A stretch of 64,000 nucleotides of DNA from Polyodon spathula (taxonomy: Eukaryota; Chordata; Actinopteri; Acipenseriformes; Polyodontidae): NCBI RefSeq assembly GCF_017654505.1, contig NC_054538.1:48461489-48525488 (forward strand), written 5' to 3'. The translations under genes were made by a program, and so were the position numbers. This document shows, piece by piece, positions 22,151 through 34,390 of this stretch (positions within the stretch are counted from its first letter, which is position 1; each line of letters opens with the position of its first letter). The notes under the pieces were generated by a model. The model was not told where the DNA came from. It saw only the letters and a list, made by a program, of their open reading frames with translations, and made no database searches.

Positions 22151-23141
22151 ACTTACTGTAGAGATTGCATTGTTTACAGAAATTGCAACAGGAATGAACT
22201 TCTGAAAACTGTAAAATAGTGTTCGAAGTCACAGTTCTCGCACACACATTTTTTATTTATTATTTTTTTTTGTTTGTTTGTTTATTTATGCACTTGCACA
22301 TTCTCGGGCTCAATTAGTTAATGAGATATGGTGCCATGGGAAAGTATGTATACTCAGAATCTTAGACTAAAAAAATACGTGCAAGGACTGGTGGTTCCAT
22401 GAATATTTTTAGAAACTTTTGTTGCAAAAGAAAAAATGGAATACATGAAAAAAATAGAAAACAAAACACAGCATATGGCTTACTTTTTCTGTATTCAAAT
22501 TTACTACCAATTAATACTGTTCTTTTACTTTAGAAATTGCTTCTGATTTCTCTTCTGTCTCACTTGGTATTATGGTATCTATATATGACGTGTTTTTGTG
22601 CCTCAAATTTCTCAGTTTCATTGATGTCTGCTTCTGTCTTTCATTTCCCACTTATTTTTTCTGTGTAAGAAATTATTACAAAACTGAACAGTTTGCTTAA
22701 ATATGTGGACTTTGAAATTTACTGAGTGCTAAGACAAGCTTGTGCTTTTAAAATTCTAATAAAATATATATTGTAATTACTTTTCACAGACAAATAAGTA
22801 ACTTTTACCTGCTCTCAAATATTTTTAAACCTGGACCCCTAAAATCATAAAAAAAAAAAAAAAAAACTAAAACAAACAAAAACCCTTATTTTGAATTTTG
22901 GGCCTTATTAGGCACATATCAGGCCCAGGATATGCAGGATTTAGACCCCTATAAAACCCACGCTGGGGGAGGACCCCCGATTGCCGCCTTGACTTCTACT
23001 TAGAATTTATAGAAAAATGTGCCTGCTGTTTGCAAAGGCCCAGCATGTAGAAAGTTGGGGGTCCCTGCTGTTTGGGGAACTCGACACACAGGAGTGGTCT
23101 CAGCCCTTTAGGAGATCCGACATACGAAAGTCCCCCTCAAT
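22151..23141. other. Unassigned AT-rich DNA
   Basis: No gene recognised. Poly-A near 22848-22866. 22900-23130 has several inverted G/C blocks (gggggaggacccccg) suggesting a decayed transposon end. Confidence 0.45.
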
Positions 23142-23357
23142 GAGTATGCACGTCTATAAAGAGGTATGCAAAAATTACAACAAACAAGGGGTGGGGCTTT
23201 GCTGGAGATGCAGTACTGATGTAATTTTGCCATACAATGTGTTTTAAACCTGTTTTACTCTGGGGGGGCAGCGCTTGTAAAATAAACAGCGTGTGTGAAA
23301 ATAAATTGGACCTGACACGCCTGACAAGCACTGAATAAATGGACTGCAAAGGGTTAA
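23142..23357. mobile_element. piggyBac-type element, copy B (3' part)
   Basis: Matches copy A from tgcacgtctataaagaggta to its terminal TTAA (23354-23357); the end reads ggactgcaaagggttaa. Where copy A has an A-rich run, this copy has seven G bases. The left half is absent. Confidence 0.8.
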
Positions 23358-23672
23358 ATGAAGCGTCCATAAATAAAGCCAGGTCTCGAAGTGCTGAAAT
23401 GAAATCATTAAAAAAGACAGGCCATTCCAATGCTGTATGAGAGCAGATCTAATTTTAATGTCTTTCCCAGCTTCTGAAATATTGATGTAGAAGTCCACAT
23501 TTTCTACTGTCAATGAAAGAGCAAGTAATCGAAATATAAATCTCGACTTTGGGTGATAATGTGAATTACAAAATTGAAATGGCCCAGCAAAGTGAGCAGT
23601 GCACATTTCTTGATCGTTTTACTGATCTTAAAATTCTGAATTCTCAAACTTTTCTGTGTCCATTTATGATTC

Positions 23673-24317
23673 CTAGAAATTCCAGTGAATGAAGGGGGAT
23701 TTTCTTTTATTTATTTTTTTGCTCTGAAAACGGGACGTCAACTTCAAAAAGTAAATTAAGATTGGTGATCGCTTCTGCTGGTGGATCTTCAATTCTGCTT
23801 CACCGAATCTGCAGGGATCTTGAGTGATGACAAGCAGTGGTTGAGGCGGCCGAAACCAGATGTTGTGGCTGTTGCAAGGTTGTAGATTGGAGGGACCGGT
23901 GTTGATATCAAACTGGGAGTGACTGTAGCTGCTGCAGAGTTTTAGTGCAGGAATGGAAGAAAACAATGTAACTGGGGAACCTTGCTTCTTTTGCTCGATG
24001 TTCGACACCCATTCATCCAAGTTGCTGAGTTTGGTATTGACTGAGGATAAGGCATCACCGAATGGTTGCATGACTGCTTTTATTTCCTGCTGAGTTTTGT
24101 TGAATGGAGTGGCTACTTGCTGGCCTGATGTGCTGGCTACTGGAGTAGCTTGGTCTAAGACAATCTGCCTGCTGTCTGACCTGGGCCACTGAACAGCTGA
24201 TGGGGAGTTTTCTTGAGTGGAAAAATGGTTTCTGCTGGTATTACAATAGAAAATGAAAAGAAATTCCTGATTGCTCCCTGCTTGGATCTCGCTACCGTTT
24301 CTGAGGAGGGTCTTCAT
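23673..24317 (-). CDS. Unrecognised 214-codon open frame
   Basis: One uninterrupted minus-strand frame, long for this AT-rich neighbourhood. It has a serine/glutamine-rich N-terminal part (ATPVASTSGQQVATPFNKTQ), a short stretch with helix-forming character (MQPFGDALSSVNTKLSNLDE) and a basic C-terminus. No catalytic motif or known domain is visible. Upstream on the same strand is a TATA-like ctatatatcccc (about 24560-24572). It might be an ORF1- or gag-like protein of an unrecognised element, or chance. No function is proposed. Confidence 0.3.
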   Translation of the reverse strand: MKTLLRNGSEIQAGSNQEFLFIFYCNTSRNHFSTQENSPSAVQWPRSDSRQIVLDQATPVASTSGQQVATPFNKTQQEIKAVMQPFGDALSSVNTKLSNLDEWVSNIEQKKQGSPVTLFSSIPALKLCSSYSHSQFDINTGPSNLQPCNSHNIWFRPPQPLLVITQDPCRFGEAELKIHQQKRSPILIYFLKLTSRFQSKKINKRKSPFIHWNF

Positions 24318-24599
24318 GAGTTTGTTGAGAGTCTAGTCTTTTAAAGTGCAGTTGCTCTGGTGCTGTGTCCTGGGCTCAGAGCCATTTAGATCGACGGGGA
24401 TTGACTCCTTGGACGGTGGGTAGTGGTATGCTGTCCTGCTCGGGAGGCACCTGTTTGGATGTTACGGAGAGGCTTGATCTGTTGGAGATGTTGGAGAATG
24501 CTCTGAAACAGACAAGATCTTTGAAAAGCTTTGAAAATCTTTACACTGAAAGAAATTTGCTGGGGATATATAGGGTGTGACTAGTAGATTTGATTAATG

Positions 24600-26669
24600 A
24601 TAGGAGATCAAAGGATAGGGAGGATCCTAGCCCCCGCCCCCGGAACCACATGTAATATGTAAATGCAGAATTACCGGACAATTATTTTTAAAGAAGGCAG
24701 TACTACAACTAACACTTTTTTTTTTTTTTTTTTTAAATTGACTTATTGTGTCCATGTCTACATTTGTCCAATCAGCCCGAAAGCCAACTCTTTTTTTTTT
24801 TTTTTTCTTCAGCCTCTCCAAATTCCTCAAAGGAAGTTTCAGTGGCTGCTTTGGCACCTAAAATATGAAGGACTATAATGAAATAATGGAGAATATTTAG
24901 GATAGAAAAATTACAACTGTATATCCAGTGGCCAAGGTCGAAAATGTTTAACTTTTAACAATTTTTTGACAGCTAGAAGTAAATGCATGACCAAGAGTGT
25001 TGACCACCTTTTTTTTTTTTTTTTTTTTAATATATACAGAAATACCACACACAGCTATTTTTCTTCTTGCTAATTTAGAAACTGATTCTGGTGGCAAGGT
25101 GGTAAATCGTTCCAAGCGCAAAACACATTTTGCTATACTCATTTCTAATTTCTGTCAACTGTAATTTCTGACACAATTTTTTTGACTTTTGAATACATGT
25201 AAAAAATGGGTCTTGGCACTAACAACTTTACTGCAAAAACTATAAAATAATATCATAATATAGTAATTTCACTCTGGGCATGGATATAAAGATGAAACCT
25301 TGAAGGGCGTAGAAGTTTCAGGTTCAAGTCAAACCAGTTTCCGCATAAATAAATAAATAAATAATAATTTTGGGGGTGGAGGGGAGCAAGTGGTTAAATA
25401 ACAAAATCAACCAAAATAATGCATATATACAGTATGTGTGCTATAGTACTGTAGGCCCTTTATTATTCAGTATGTCTTCATGGACGTTTTAATGAATTTA
25501 TGAAACAACATGTATGGCTAATTTTGTTACATTAAAACTGTGAAATAAATGGTGATGTATTTCAGTGAAATAAGTTTTAAAGATATTTCCTCTGGCAAAA
25601 GCACAGTACTCTATATCTGATATTTGTGTTACACATACATAACCAGTTTACAGAACTTATCTTATACAGAGGTGTTTTTTCAGAGGAGAATACTTATATA
25701 GTAAGGAAGCATTCTACTAAAATGCACAACAATTGTTACCAATTCACTGTACCTGTAATTCAGTTGGAAGATTGAAGGGGGAGGGAAAGGGTGCACAAGA
25801 ATAGAATAACCCCATGGGAGGCTGCAGGCAGGTTTATTCTAGGGAGCAGATGCATTCTTTAGGGGCTGCACTGCCATACAGATTTAGACATGAGGGAGGG
25901 TTTTCTCATGAGGCTAAAGGAGATAGAGAAACATTGTTCAGGGTTTCTGAGTTCTGGAGAGGGGCGGTTTGGCGGAGGTGAACTTGACCATGAGGTTTTT
26001 AAAAGCAGTGACTGTGCAGGACCGTGTGGCTAGAAAAGTGCTGGACACACCCATTGTTTTGACAGCTGAGGCGCCTGTTGATTTGTAAGTTATTTTGAAG
26101 ATTCTTATTTTATGCTAATGAAGGGTTGGTGTTTGTAGGTGAAGGAGTGGAAATTAGCAAAATAAAACAAATCATTTTAAAACAACCATTGCACTTAATC
26201 ATTAATGACAAATTAAAATTGTATTTTATTTTTTGTTAATTAACCAGTTATTTTTCAAAATTTAGTAGGACAGAAACTAGGCAGTCAAAGTAGGGCCACA
26301 TGTGCTTTTGGTCTTGGAGGATATGTAATGTTCAGGGGAGAAATGATGTACAGTAGTCAAACCATGACTGAACTGATCAGCTGCAGTCTTGGGCATTACA
26401 GTTTCTGCATTAGGTCTATAAATATGTCCAGTGCTTTTATATTTGAAAGACTAAAACACAGCCAGGACTATTGTTGCATATTGAAAATGAGTTTAGTGTT
26501 TAGTATTTAGTTGTGAAAGTATCTGTAATTAGTAGTTTTATGAGGAAAATTAATGCTAAAATGTGGATTTTTCAGATTTTTGTGAGAGGTACTCATCAAA
26601 CGAAACAGATTCTAATTCTGTTTATTTCTTCTCTTACTGTTGTCTCTCTTCGTGTGTGTGTGTGTCTAT
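24600..26669. other. Unassigned DNA with poly(T) runs
   Basis: T runs at about 24716-24734, 24791-24806 and 25010-25028. Short AAATA repeats near 25345-25365. 25780-26210 is less AT-rich with a TATA-like gtttttaaaagcagtg, and could be an old LTR. No gene recognised. Confidence 0.45.
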
Positions 26670-28250
26670 GTCAAATGTCATCCACTTCCTATCCAGTTTT
26701 AAATAACTTTAGCATAACTGAGGCAGAAGTGTTAAAGGGACAAGGAGCTCTTAAAATAAACAAATCCCCTGGGCTGGATGAGATCCTCCCAATAGTACTC
26801 AAAGAAATGAAAGAAGTTATTTACAAACCGCTAACCAAGATCATGCAACAGTCTCTTGACACAGGGGTGGTACCGACAGACTGGAAAATTGCAAACGTAA
26901 TACCGATCCACAAAAAGGGAAACAAAACTGAACCAGGTAACTACAGACCAGTAAGCCTGACTTCTATTATATGCAAACTTATGGAAACTATAATAAGATC
27001 CAAAATGGAAAATTACCTATATGGTAACAGGGTACTGGGAGACAGTCAGCATGGTTTTAGGAAAGGGAGATTGTGTCTAACTAACTTGCTTGATTTTTTT
27101 GAGGATGCAACATCGATAATGGATAATTGCAAAGCATATGACATGGTTTATTTAGATTTCCAGAAAGCTTTTGACAAAGTCCCGCACAAAAGATTAATTC
27201 TCAAACTGAACGCAGTTGGGATTCAAGGAAACACATGTACATGGATTAGGGAGTGGTTAACATGTAGAAAGCAGAAAGTACTGATTAGAGGAAAAACCTC
27301 AGAATGGAGTGTGGTAACCAGTGGAGTACCACAGGGATCAGTATTAGGTCCTCTGCTATTCCTAATCTACATTAATGATTTAGATTCTGGTATAGTAAGC
27401 AAACTTGTTAAATTTGCAGACGACACAAAAGTAGGAGGAGTGGCAAACACTGTTGCAGCAGCAAAGGTCATTCAAAATGATATAGACAAGATTCAGAACT
27501 GGGCAGACACATGGCAAATGACATTTAATAGAGAAAAGTGTAAGGTACTGCATGCAGGAAATAAAAATGTGCATTATAAATATCATATGGGAGATACTGA
27601 AATTGGAGAAGGAATCTATGAAAAAGACCTAGGAGTTTTTGTTGACTCGGAAATGTCTTCATCTAGACAATGTGGGGAAGCTATAAAAAAGGCTAACAAG
27701 ATGCTTGGATACATTGTGAAAAGTGTTGAATTTAAATCAAGGGAAGTAATGTTAAAACTGTACAATGCACTAGTAAGACCTCATCTTGAATATTGTGTTC
27801 AGTTCTGGTCACCTCGCTATAAAAAAGATATTGCTGCTCTAGAAAGAGTGCAAAGAAGAGCGACCAGAATTATTCCGGGCTTAAAAGGCATGTCAATAGC
27901 AGACAGGCTAAAAGAATTGAATCTGTTCAGTCTTGAACAATGAAGACTACGTGGCGACCTTATTCAAGCATTCAAAATTCTAAAAGGCATTGACAGTGTC
28001 GACCCAAGACTTTTTCGACCTGAAAAAAGAAACAAGGACCAGGGGTCACAAATGGAGTTTAGAAAAAGGGGCATTCAGAACACAAAATAGGAGGCACTTT
28101 TTTACACAGAGAATCGTGAGGGTCTGGAATCAACTCCCCAGTAATGTTGTTGAAGCAGACACCCTGGGATCCTTCAAGAAGCTGCTTGATGAGATCAATA
28201 AGCTGCTAACAACCAAACGAGCAAGATGGGCCGAATGGCCTCCTTTCATT
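26670..28250 (+). pseudogene. CR1-type LINE reverse transcriptase (ORF2 3' part)
   Basis: This protein would copy the element's RNA at the target site. RT boxes in order: INKSPGLDEILPIVLKEM, IPIHKKGNKTEPGNYRPVSL, SQHGFRKGRLCLTNLL, VYLDFQKAFDKVPH (motif A), TSGVPQGSVLGPLLF, and KFADDTK with an intact ADD at 27416-27424. Then comes a CR1-type C-terminal region: RPHLEYCVQFWSPRYKKDI and LERVQRRATRIIPGLKGM. The frame stops at 27941-27943, where the other copy reads arginine (CGA to TGA). A 2-base loss near 28003 shifts the rest, which carries RRHFFTQRIVRVWNQLPSNV. The open frame upstream of 26670 is not part of the element. Confidence 0.9.
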
Positions 28251-28273
28251 TGTAAACTTTCTTATGTTCTTTA
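26670..28273 (+). mobile_element. CR1-type LINE, 5'-truncated copy
   Basis: Similarity to the long minus-strand CR1 copy starts at about 26670, just after a TG-rich run, and continues to the shared 3' end tttgtaaactttcttatgtt (about 28252-28271). Only the RT and C-terminal region of ORF2 remain. Endonuclease and ORF1 are absent, as is usual for target-primed insertion that stops early. A TATC microsatellite follows directly at the 3' end. Confidence 0.9.
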
Positions 28274-28303
28274 TCTATCTATCTGTCTATCTATCTATCT
28301 ATC
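28274..28303 (+). repeat. (TATC)n microsatellite
   Basis: About seven units, one reading TGTC, directly abutting the CR1 3' end. Confidence 0.9.
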
Positions 28304-28305
28304 TC

Positions 28306-29690
28306 CAGTACCTATAGAAATTCTACACCCCTTTTGAACTTTTTTCACATTTTGTTCCGTCAGTGCCTCAGAGTTCCATGCATTTAAATGAGGGTTTTTT
28401 CCACTTATCTACACACCACACTCCACACTGTTAAGGGGAAAAAGGTTTTATTGAGAAAATTATATATTAAAAATACAAAACTGAAAGATCATAATTGGAT
28501 AAGTCTCCACCCCCTGAGTTAATACTTGGTGGAAGCATCTTTGTCAGCAGTTACAGCTGTGAGTCTGTTGAAGTCTCTGTCAACTTTGCACGCATAGATT
28601 TGGCAATATTTGACCATTCTTCTTTACAAAACTGTTCAAGCTCAGTCAAGTTCCTTGGGGAGCGTTGATGGACAGCAATCTTCAAGTCATGTCACAAATT
28701 TTCGATTGGGTTTAGGTCGGGGCTCTGACTGGGCCACTCAAGGACATTTACCTTTTTTGTTCCTTAGCCACGCCAGTGTAGCTTTGGCTGTGTGCTTTGG
28801 GTCGTTGTCATGCTGAAAGGTGAACTTCCGTCCCAGTTTCAGCTTTCTTGCAGAGGCAGCAGGTTTTCCTTCTCTGTACTTTGCTCCACTCGTTTTCTCT
28901 TCTGTCCTGACAAGTGCCCCAGTCCCTGCTGATGAGAAACATCCCCATAACATGATGCTGCCACCACCATACTTCACATAACGCTTTGCATTTAGGCCAA
29001 AAATTTTAGTTTTGTAAGACCACAAAACTTTTTGCTACATGGCTACAGAATCTCCTGAGTGTTTTTTTGCGTACTTCAAATGGGATTCAAGATGGGCTTT
29101 CTTGAGTAATGGCTTCCTTCTTGCCACCCTACCATACCGGCCAGATTAGGATATTGTTGTCACATGCACACTTTGACCAGTGTTGGCCATAAAAGCCTTT
29201 AGCTTTTGCAAAATTGCTATTGGCCTCTTGGTAGCCTCTCTGATCAGTCTTCTTGCTCGGTCATGCAGTTTTGAGGGATGGCCAATCTACTTAAGAATTC
29301 TTTCCACTTCTTAATAATTGTCTCGACCGTGCTCCAAGGGATATTCAAGGCCTTTGATATTTTTTTATACCCATCCCCTGATCTGTGCCTTTCAACAGTT
29401 TTGTCCTGGAGTTCTTTTGAAAGCGCCTTGGCGTTTATGGTTGAGTCTTTGCTTTGAAATGCACTACCCAGCAGAGGGAACCTACAGAAACTGCTGAATT
29501 TATCCTGAAATCATGTGAATCGCTACAATTGAACGCAGGTGGAGGCCGCTTAACTTGGTGTGTGATTTTGAAGGCGATTGGTGACACTTGAGCTAATTTG
29601 GAATTGCTATTACAAGGGGGGTGGACAATTATCCAACCAAACAATTATTAATTTTCTACTAATTTCTATAATATTTCCTGTTGGTTTATG
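28306..29690 (-). mobile_element. Tc1/mariner element A (pseudogene)
   Basis: A minus-strand transposase relic fills the middle, with non-coding flanks on both sides. The left flank has ctacaccccttttgaac and the right has aagggggtggacaattatcc. Exact inverted ends could not be paired. It directly follows the CR1 copy and its microsatellite. Confidence 0.75.
28590..29450 (-). pseudogene. Tc1-type transposase (copy A)
   Basis: The readable part (29025-28738) has [15 protein letters not shown], then [20 protein letters not shown], the second catalytic aspartate region. [11 protein letters not shown], holding the catalytic glutamate, follows in another frame (about 28695-28730). The first catalytic box reads WSYKTKI where the other copy has WSDETKI, so the first aspartate is lost. 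The N-terminal DNA-binding half (29450-29030) is present as broken frames with several stops. Such enzymes cut and paste the element at TA sites; this one is dead. Confidence 0.85.
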
Positions 29691-30435
29691 TCAGTGATAA
29701 CTCTGTGATCCATTAAGTGTTGCTTACAATACGGAATGCTTTATATACAGTTATTGCACAGATATAGTTTCTTACCAAAAAGATCAAATAAGTAGCCTTT
29801 ATTTAAACATAAATAAGCAAATAAATAAAATAAAAATATAATAATGTAGAGCACATTAAATAAGTGTGCGTCCTCCTTTTGAATGAAATATTTTCTTGGC
29901 CGAGCTTGGGGAATTCCATTTTTCTCCTGCTTCGTAAAGAAGTGCCGCCCAGTGCTTTGCTTGGATGCCATTGTTATGTATTCACAAGACAGAATTTAGT
30001 GATCTGGAACAGCACTTTATTGTTACATCCAGACGCACATGTCTCACTAACTGTTTTGCGACTGCTGTCACAAACCAGCTAGCTCAATTTACGGTAGGTA
30101 TTGTGGCAGTCCACAAAATAATAGTGGTGCTGTACTACTGCATTAGTTTAAAAACTGAACATAACAGCCATGTTAACAACAGCAGTGGAATATGGTCAAT
30201 ATATGTCGCAAAGAATCCTGCAGCATGAAGCACATTTAATGTTAATAACTATTTAAACGGATATTATTATTATTATTATTATTTAATTATGTATCATGCA
30301 CTTAAAACATATTCATACGTGGTGTGTGTGTTTTTTTTTTTTTAAATCATTACACGAAAAAGATCCAGGTACCTGGTTCTGGATTTTCTACCTGTGTCAA
30401 CCTCTTTTGTATATCTATATTCATCATCATCATTA
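29691..30435. other. Unassigned AT-rich DNA
   Basis: An (ATT)n run lies at about 30264-30285 and a T run at about 30331-30344. No gene recognised. Confidence 0.5.
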
Positions 30436-30866
30436 ACCTTTTTCCATCCACTGCTGGATTCTTCCACAAAAGCCTGTCTGCTGCATCCCTCATCCATGTT
30501 GCTGCAGCGTGTTTCCTAATTTCATCTTGCCATGTTCCTGGAGGTCGTCTTCTTGGTCGCTTTACATTTTTTAAGATCCAGTTTAGTATCTACTTGATCC
30601 AGCGATGGTCTTTATCTTCTTGCTACATGTCCGGCCCACTGCCATTTCAGTTTTTCACTCTTATAATAACAATGTATACTTTTGTTTGTGCTCTTATTCT
30701 TTCCTTCCTTTTTCTTCTCATAATTCCCAGCATGCATCTTTCCATAGTCCATTGAGTCGTTTATAATTGAGTCATTTTTGCATTGAGGGTTCAGGTCTGG
30801 CATCCGTAAGTTAGCAATGGCAGCATGCATTGGTCAAAGACTTTCTTCTTGACGCAGCTAGAAGTT
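30436..30866 (-). pseudogene. LINE ORF2 C-terminal part, separated by an L2 insertion
   Basis: In reverse, KKKVFDQCMLPLLTYGCQT (about 30840-30785), KLKWQWAGHVARR (about 30650-30612) and WQDEIRKHAAATWMRDAADR (about 30530-30470) are the C-terminal motifs of an endonuclease-type LINE reverse transcriptase. The clade is uncertain (possibly RTE-related). Its upstream part continues at 31490-31975, beyond an L2 segment. Several stops and frame changes. Confidence 0.7.
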
Positions 30867-30867
30867 T

Positions 30868-31486
30868 AACTCTGGTCAAGAGGCGAGAGCATATCACCCC
30901 GGTGCTGGTGTCTTTGCATCGGCTACTGGTTAGTTTTAGAATAGATTTTAAGGTGTTGCTGCTAACTTAGAGGGCTTTAAATGATCCCGCAACTTCATAC
31001 CTTAAAGATCTTTTGGAACCCTATGTCCCCAATCGCCCACTCTGATCACTGGATGCTGGCTTACTGTCTGTACCTATTATTCAGAAAAAAAGCTTCAGAT
31101 GGTAGATCTTTTAGTTATGTGGCACCTAAATTATGGAACAACTTGCCCATCACAATTAGAGAAGCCCCTTCAGTCAATGTCTTTAAGTCTAAACTAAAAT
31201 TCCATTTCCATAGCCTGACATTTTCATCCTGATGAGCTGATATCCTCTTGCCCCCATATTGTTCCCACTGTTTTTATTTATTTATTTATTATTTTTTTTG
31301 TCTAGATTAAAGTAATATTTTTATAATACATCTTGCATGTTTTTTGTTTTTATTCTGTTTTTTTTTTTTAAATAAAAAGCTTGTTGTTCAGTAATATGTA
31401 TTGTTTTTGCCTTTGTAAAGAGCTTTGTGGCGACTTGTTGCAAAACGTACTTTATAAAAATAAAATTGAATTCAGTTGAATAAGGG
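30868..31486 (+). mobile_element. L2-type LINE 3' end, inserted
   Basis: Plus-strand text REHITPVLVSLHRLLVSFRI, then ALNDPATSYLKDLLEPYVPN, SFSYVAPKLWNNLPITIREA and VNVFKSKLKFHFHSL, is the C-terminus of an L2-type RT, in three frames. It ends with an AATAAAATTGAATTCAGTTG-like tail at about 31458-31482, as L2 elements do. It interrupts another LINE on the opposite strand. No clear target duplication is seen. Confidence 0.8.
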
Positions 31487-31487
31487 T

Positions 31488-31975
31488 AGTTTCCCTTTCA
31501 GAACCATGCTTAATCTCCCAAAAGCACTCCAGCCCATTTTTGCTCTTCTGTAGATTTCGCACATTTGATTCTCCAGTGCTGAAACTAACTGTCCTAAGTA
31601 TACGTAGTTATTGACTTCTCAAGCTTGATCCCATTGACTTCAATTGCCTGTGGAGTGGCATATTTATTGAACATGAGTTGAGTTGTGTTCAGGTTCATTT
31701 TCAAACCCACTTTGATGCTAGCCTTGTGGTGTTGTATTCTTGTTTGTAGTCATGTTGTACATATGAGGGTGTCTTCAGCAAATCGTAGATGATTCAAGTA
31801 GGCTCAGTTGATCTTCAGCCTCTTATTTTCCCAATCCAGTGTTTTGAAAATGTCTTCTAGGGTGGCCGTAAAGAGATTTGGGAAAATTGTATCTTCTTGA
31901 CAAACTCCTTTTTCAATCTTGATTTTGTCGCTGTTTTTATGGATGTTGCATTCTTGTATATTGTCCTGAAAAAAA
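31488..31975 (-). pseudogene. LINE RT palm, upstream part of the interrupted LINE
   Basis: In reverse: IQECNIHKNSDKIKIEKGVC, then FPNLFTATLEDIFKTLDWEN, YLNHLRFAEDT (about 31800-31768; the catalytic FADD box reads FAED) and VGLKMNLNTTQLMF, then YVYLGQLVSALE in another frame. It stops at about 31490 within SMVLKGKLPLFN and resumes in the segment at 30436-30866. One catalytic aspartate is replaced by glutamate. Confidence 0.7.
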
Positions 31976-31988
31976 ATAAAATAACTAG

Positions 31989-32060
31989 CTTGTGTAAAAT
32001 AAACAGCTGAAAATAAATTGGACCTGACAAATGCTGAATAAATGGACTGCAAAGGGTTAA
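31989..32060. mobile_element. piggyBac-type element, copy C (3' end only)
   Basis: Matches the last 70 bases of copies A, B and E (aaaataaacagc, aaaataaattggacctgac, ggactgcaaaggg) and ends in TTAA at 32057-32060. It lies between the interrupted LINE and the L2 element. Confidence 0.75.
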
Positions 32061-32398
32061 ATACAGACAAATGCATAATACATGATATACAGTAAAAAAA
32101 AAAAAAAAGCATAATACATTAAAAACAGTGGAAAGTGTAAAATACATGATAGTAGCATAACACATGAAATAGTAGCAGCAACACAGCAGCTAGTAGCAGA
32201 TGTCAGGCTTAAAGAGCATGGAAAGCAACGGAGAACAGGTGGGTCTTGAGAGTTGATTTAAGCAAGCGACGGTGGGAGCATCATGCACCAAAGCTGGGAG
32301 AGTGTTCCAATGAGTCGGAACCATGAAGCTAAATGAGCGTTCTCCAAGTGTGGTGCACTTTTATGTGTGGACAACAAGCGGTCCAGAGTCGGAGGACC

Positions 32399-34122
32399 TC
32401 AGCTTGTGGACCAGGGACATAGCCAGTCAGTAGGTTGAGGAGGTACTTGGGGACCTGTGTGATGAAGGGCATTGTAGGTGAGCAGGAGAGTTTTGAAAAT
32501 AATCCTAAACTTTACAGGTAGCCAGTGCAGCTGGACAAGACAGGGGGTGATGTGATCATGTTTTTTACATCTGGTAAGGATCCTGGCAGTGACATTCTGA
32601 ACTAGCTGCAGTTTATGGTGCGTGCCGGGAGACCACCATATAGAGAGTGGCTGTAGTCGAGAGGAGACACATGCATGACAAAAGTATCTCCGCATCCGTG
32701 AGGGAAAGGTAGGGACGGACTTTAGAGATGTTTCGAAGATGGTAGAAGGAAGATTTGACCACAGAATAGATGTAGGCATCAAAGGAGAGGTTGCTGTCAA
32801 GCAGTACACCAAGGCTTTGTACTGTGGGGGAAGGCAACAGCAGACAGTTTCCATGGTTCAGGGCAGAGTTTTAGATCCTACTAGGAGTTCAGATTTGCTA
32901 GTGTTCAGCTGAAGAAAATTGGCAGGCTTCCAGGCCTCGATGTCTTGAATGAATGGAAGCTGAGAGCCGGACTATTGCAGAAGGGCTTCCAGGGTCAAGT
33001 TTTAAGTAGAGCTGGGTGTCGTCAGCATAGGAGTGAAACATGTGGCTGTGTTGGCAGATGAGGTGACCCAAGGGAAGCATGTAGATATTGGAGAAGGGGC
33101 CCAAGAACAGATCCTTGGGGGACAGCACAAGTGACTGGGTTTGCAACGCCACTACGTCCAGCATAGAAAACAGACTGCATGCGTCCAGATAGGTAAGAGG
33201 ACATCCAGGAGAGACAGGTTCCAGAGATTTCAGCATACTTCTGAAAGCGGTGAAGAAGAATGCCATGGTCTACCGTGTCAAAAGGAGAACAAGCACAGAG
33301 GGAGCACCAGTGTCAGCATTGAGCAGGAGGTCATTCACAGTCCAGAGCAGAGCAGTTTTAGTACTTTGTTGCAGCTGGAAACCAGACATTCAAGCAGATT
33401 GCTGTCCATGAGATGTTTTATCAGCTGATTGACTACAGCCCTTTCAAGAGTTTTTGAAAGAAAAGGGAGATTGGAGATGGGACGGAAGCTAGACAAGTCA
33501 GCTGGGTCAGTGGAGGATTTTTTAAGTACCGGCATTACTCCGGCAAGCTTAAGGGCAGCAGGAACCAAGCCAGAGTCTAGGGACAGGTTGAGGGTGTGAA
33601 TAATGGAGGAAGCAAGATCAGAAGCACAGAGACGGACAAGGTTAGTCGGCCAGGGGTCCAGAGGGCATGTGACAGTAGTTGATTTCAACAGTAAGCCGGA
33701 AACATCTGCAATGGACAGATGAGAGGAGGAGAGGGCAACCGGAGGACCGTCAAGGTGGTCAAGTCGTGAACTGAGTTTGTCGTGGGAGAGCGTAGAATAG
33801 ATGTCAATTTTGTTCCAAAAGAAAGAGGAGAAATCATGACAGGTTAGAGAGGAGTATGAACAGGAGATGGATCTGTCAGTGGCTGGATGTAGGATTTGGT
33901 CAATGGCCTTAGAGAACATTTGGGTTTACTGTGTCCCATAATTACGATTTCAGAGAAGTATTTCACCCTGGCCATGGCAAGTGCACGCTTATAGCTGGGG
34001 AGATGGTCGGTCCACATTTCTCTGAGAACCGTTAGTCCCGACGACCTCCACTTGCGCTCACAGTATTTGATAGACAGTTGCGTGTCACACAAAAAGGGTG
34101 TGTTAGAAATGGAATGCATCAA
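32399..34122 (-). pseudogene. L2-type LINE reverse transcriptase
   Basis: In reverse order along the minus strand: CERKWRSSGLTV linker (about 34065-34030), FFWNKIDIY (33815), RPISNLPFLSKTLERAVVNQ (about 33485-33425), a frame-broken palm start, SYLSGRMQSVFYAG (about 33204-33160), PQGSVLGPLLQ (about 33126), FHSYADDTQLYLKL with the catalytic ADD intact (about 33040-33000), VQSLGVLLDSNLSF (about 32820), RRYFCHAC, and the C-terminal LQLVQNVTARILTRCKKHDH followed by LHWLPVKFRI (about 32610-32490). At least four frameshifts and several stops. The RT core residues survive but the protein is not translatable. Confidence 0.85.
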
Positions 34123-34390
34123 CCTATTTCGTTATCAAAGTGTTTTACATTCATCATTTAAACCTCCTATTCAATATAACTTTAGTTACATTCATTAGAC
34201 GCATTTGAATTTCAGTTTCATTCTCTATACAAAATTATGATTACAAGCATATAAAACACATCATAATACAATCAAAGGATAATATTCAAAAATAGTTATT
34301 CGTTTATAATATTCATTTAAAATGCAGTATACCCTTCAGGTTTATTGGGAACCTTACTTAAAATAACTATTAAACTTGTGTCTACAAGTT

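Noticed and set aside
26513..26669. N-terminal extension of the CR1 reverse transcriptase frame
   Set aside because: Similarity to the other CR1 copy begins only at about 26670; the upstream part is unrelated DNA in frame by chance.
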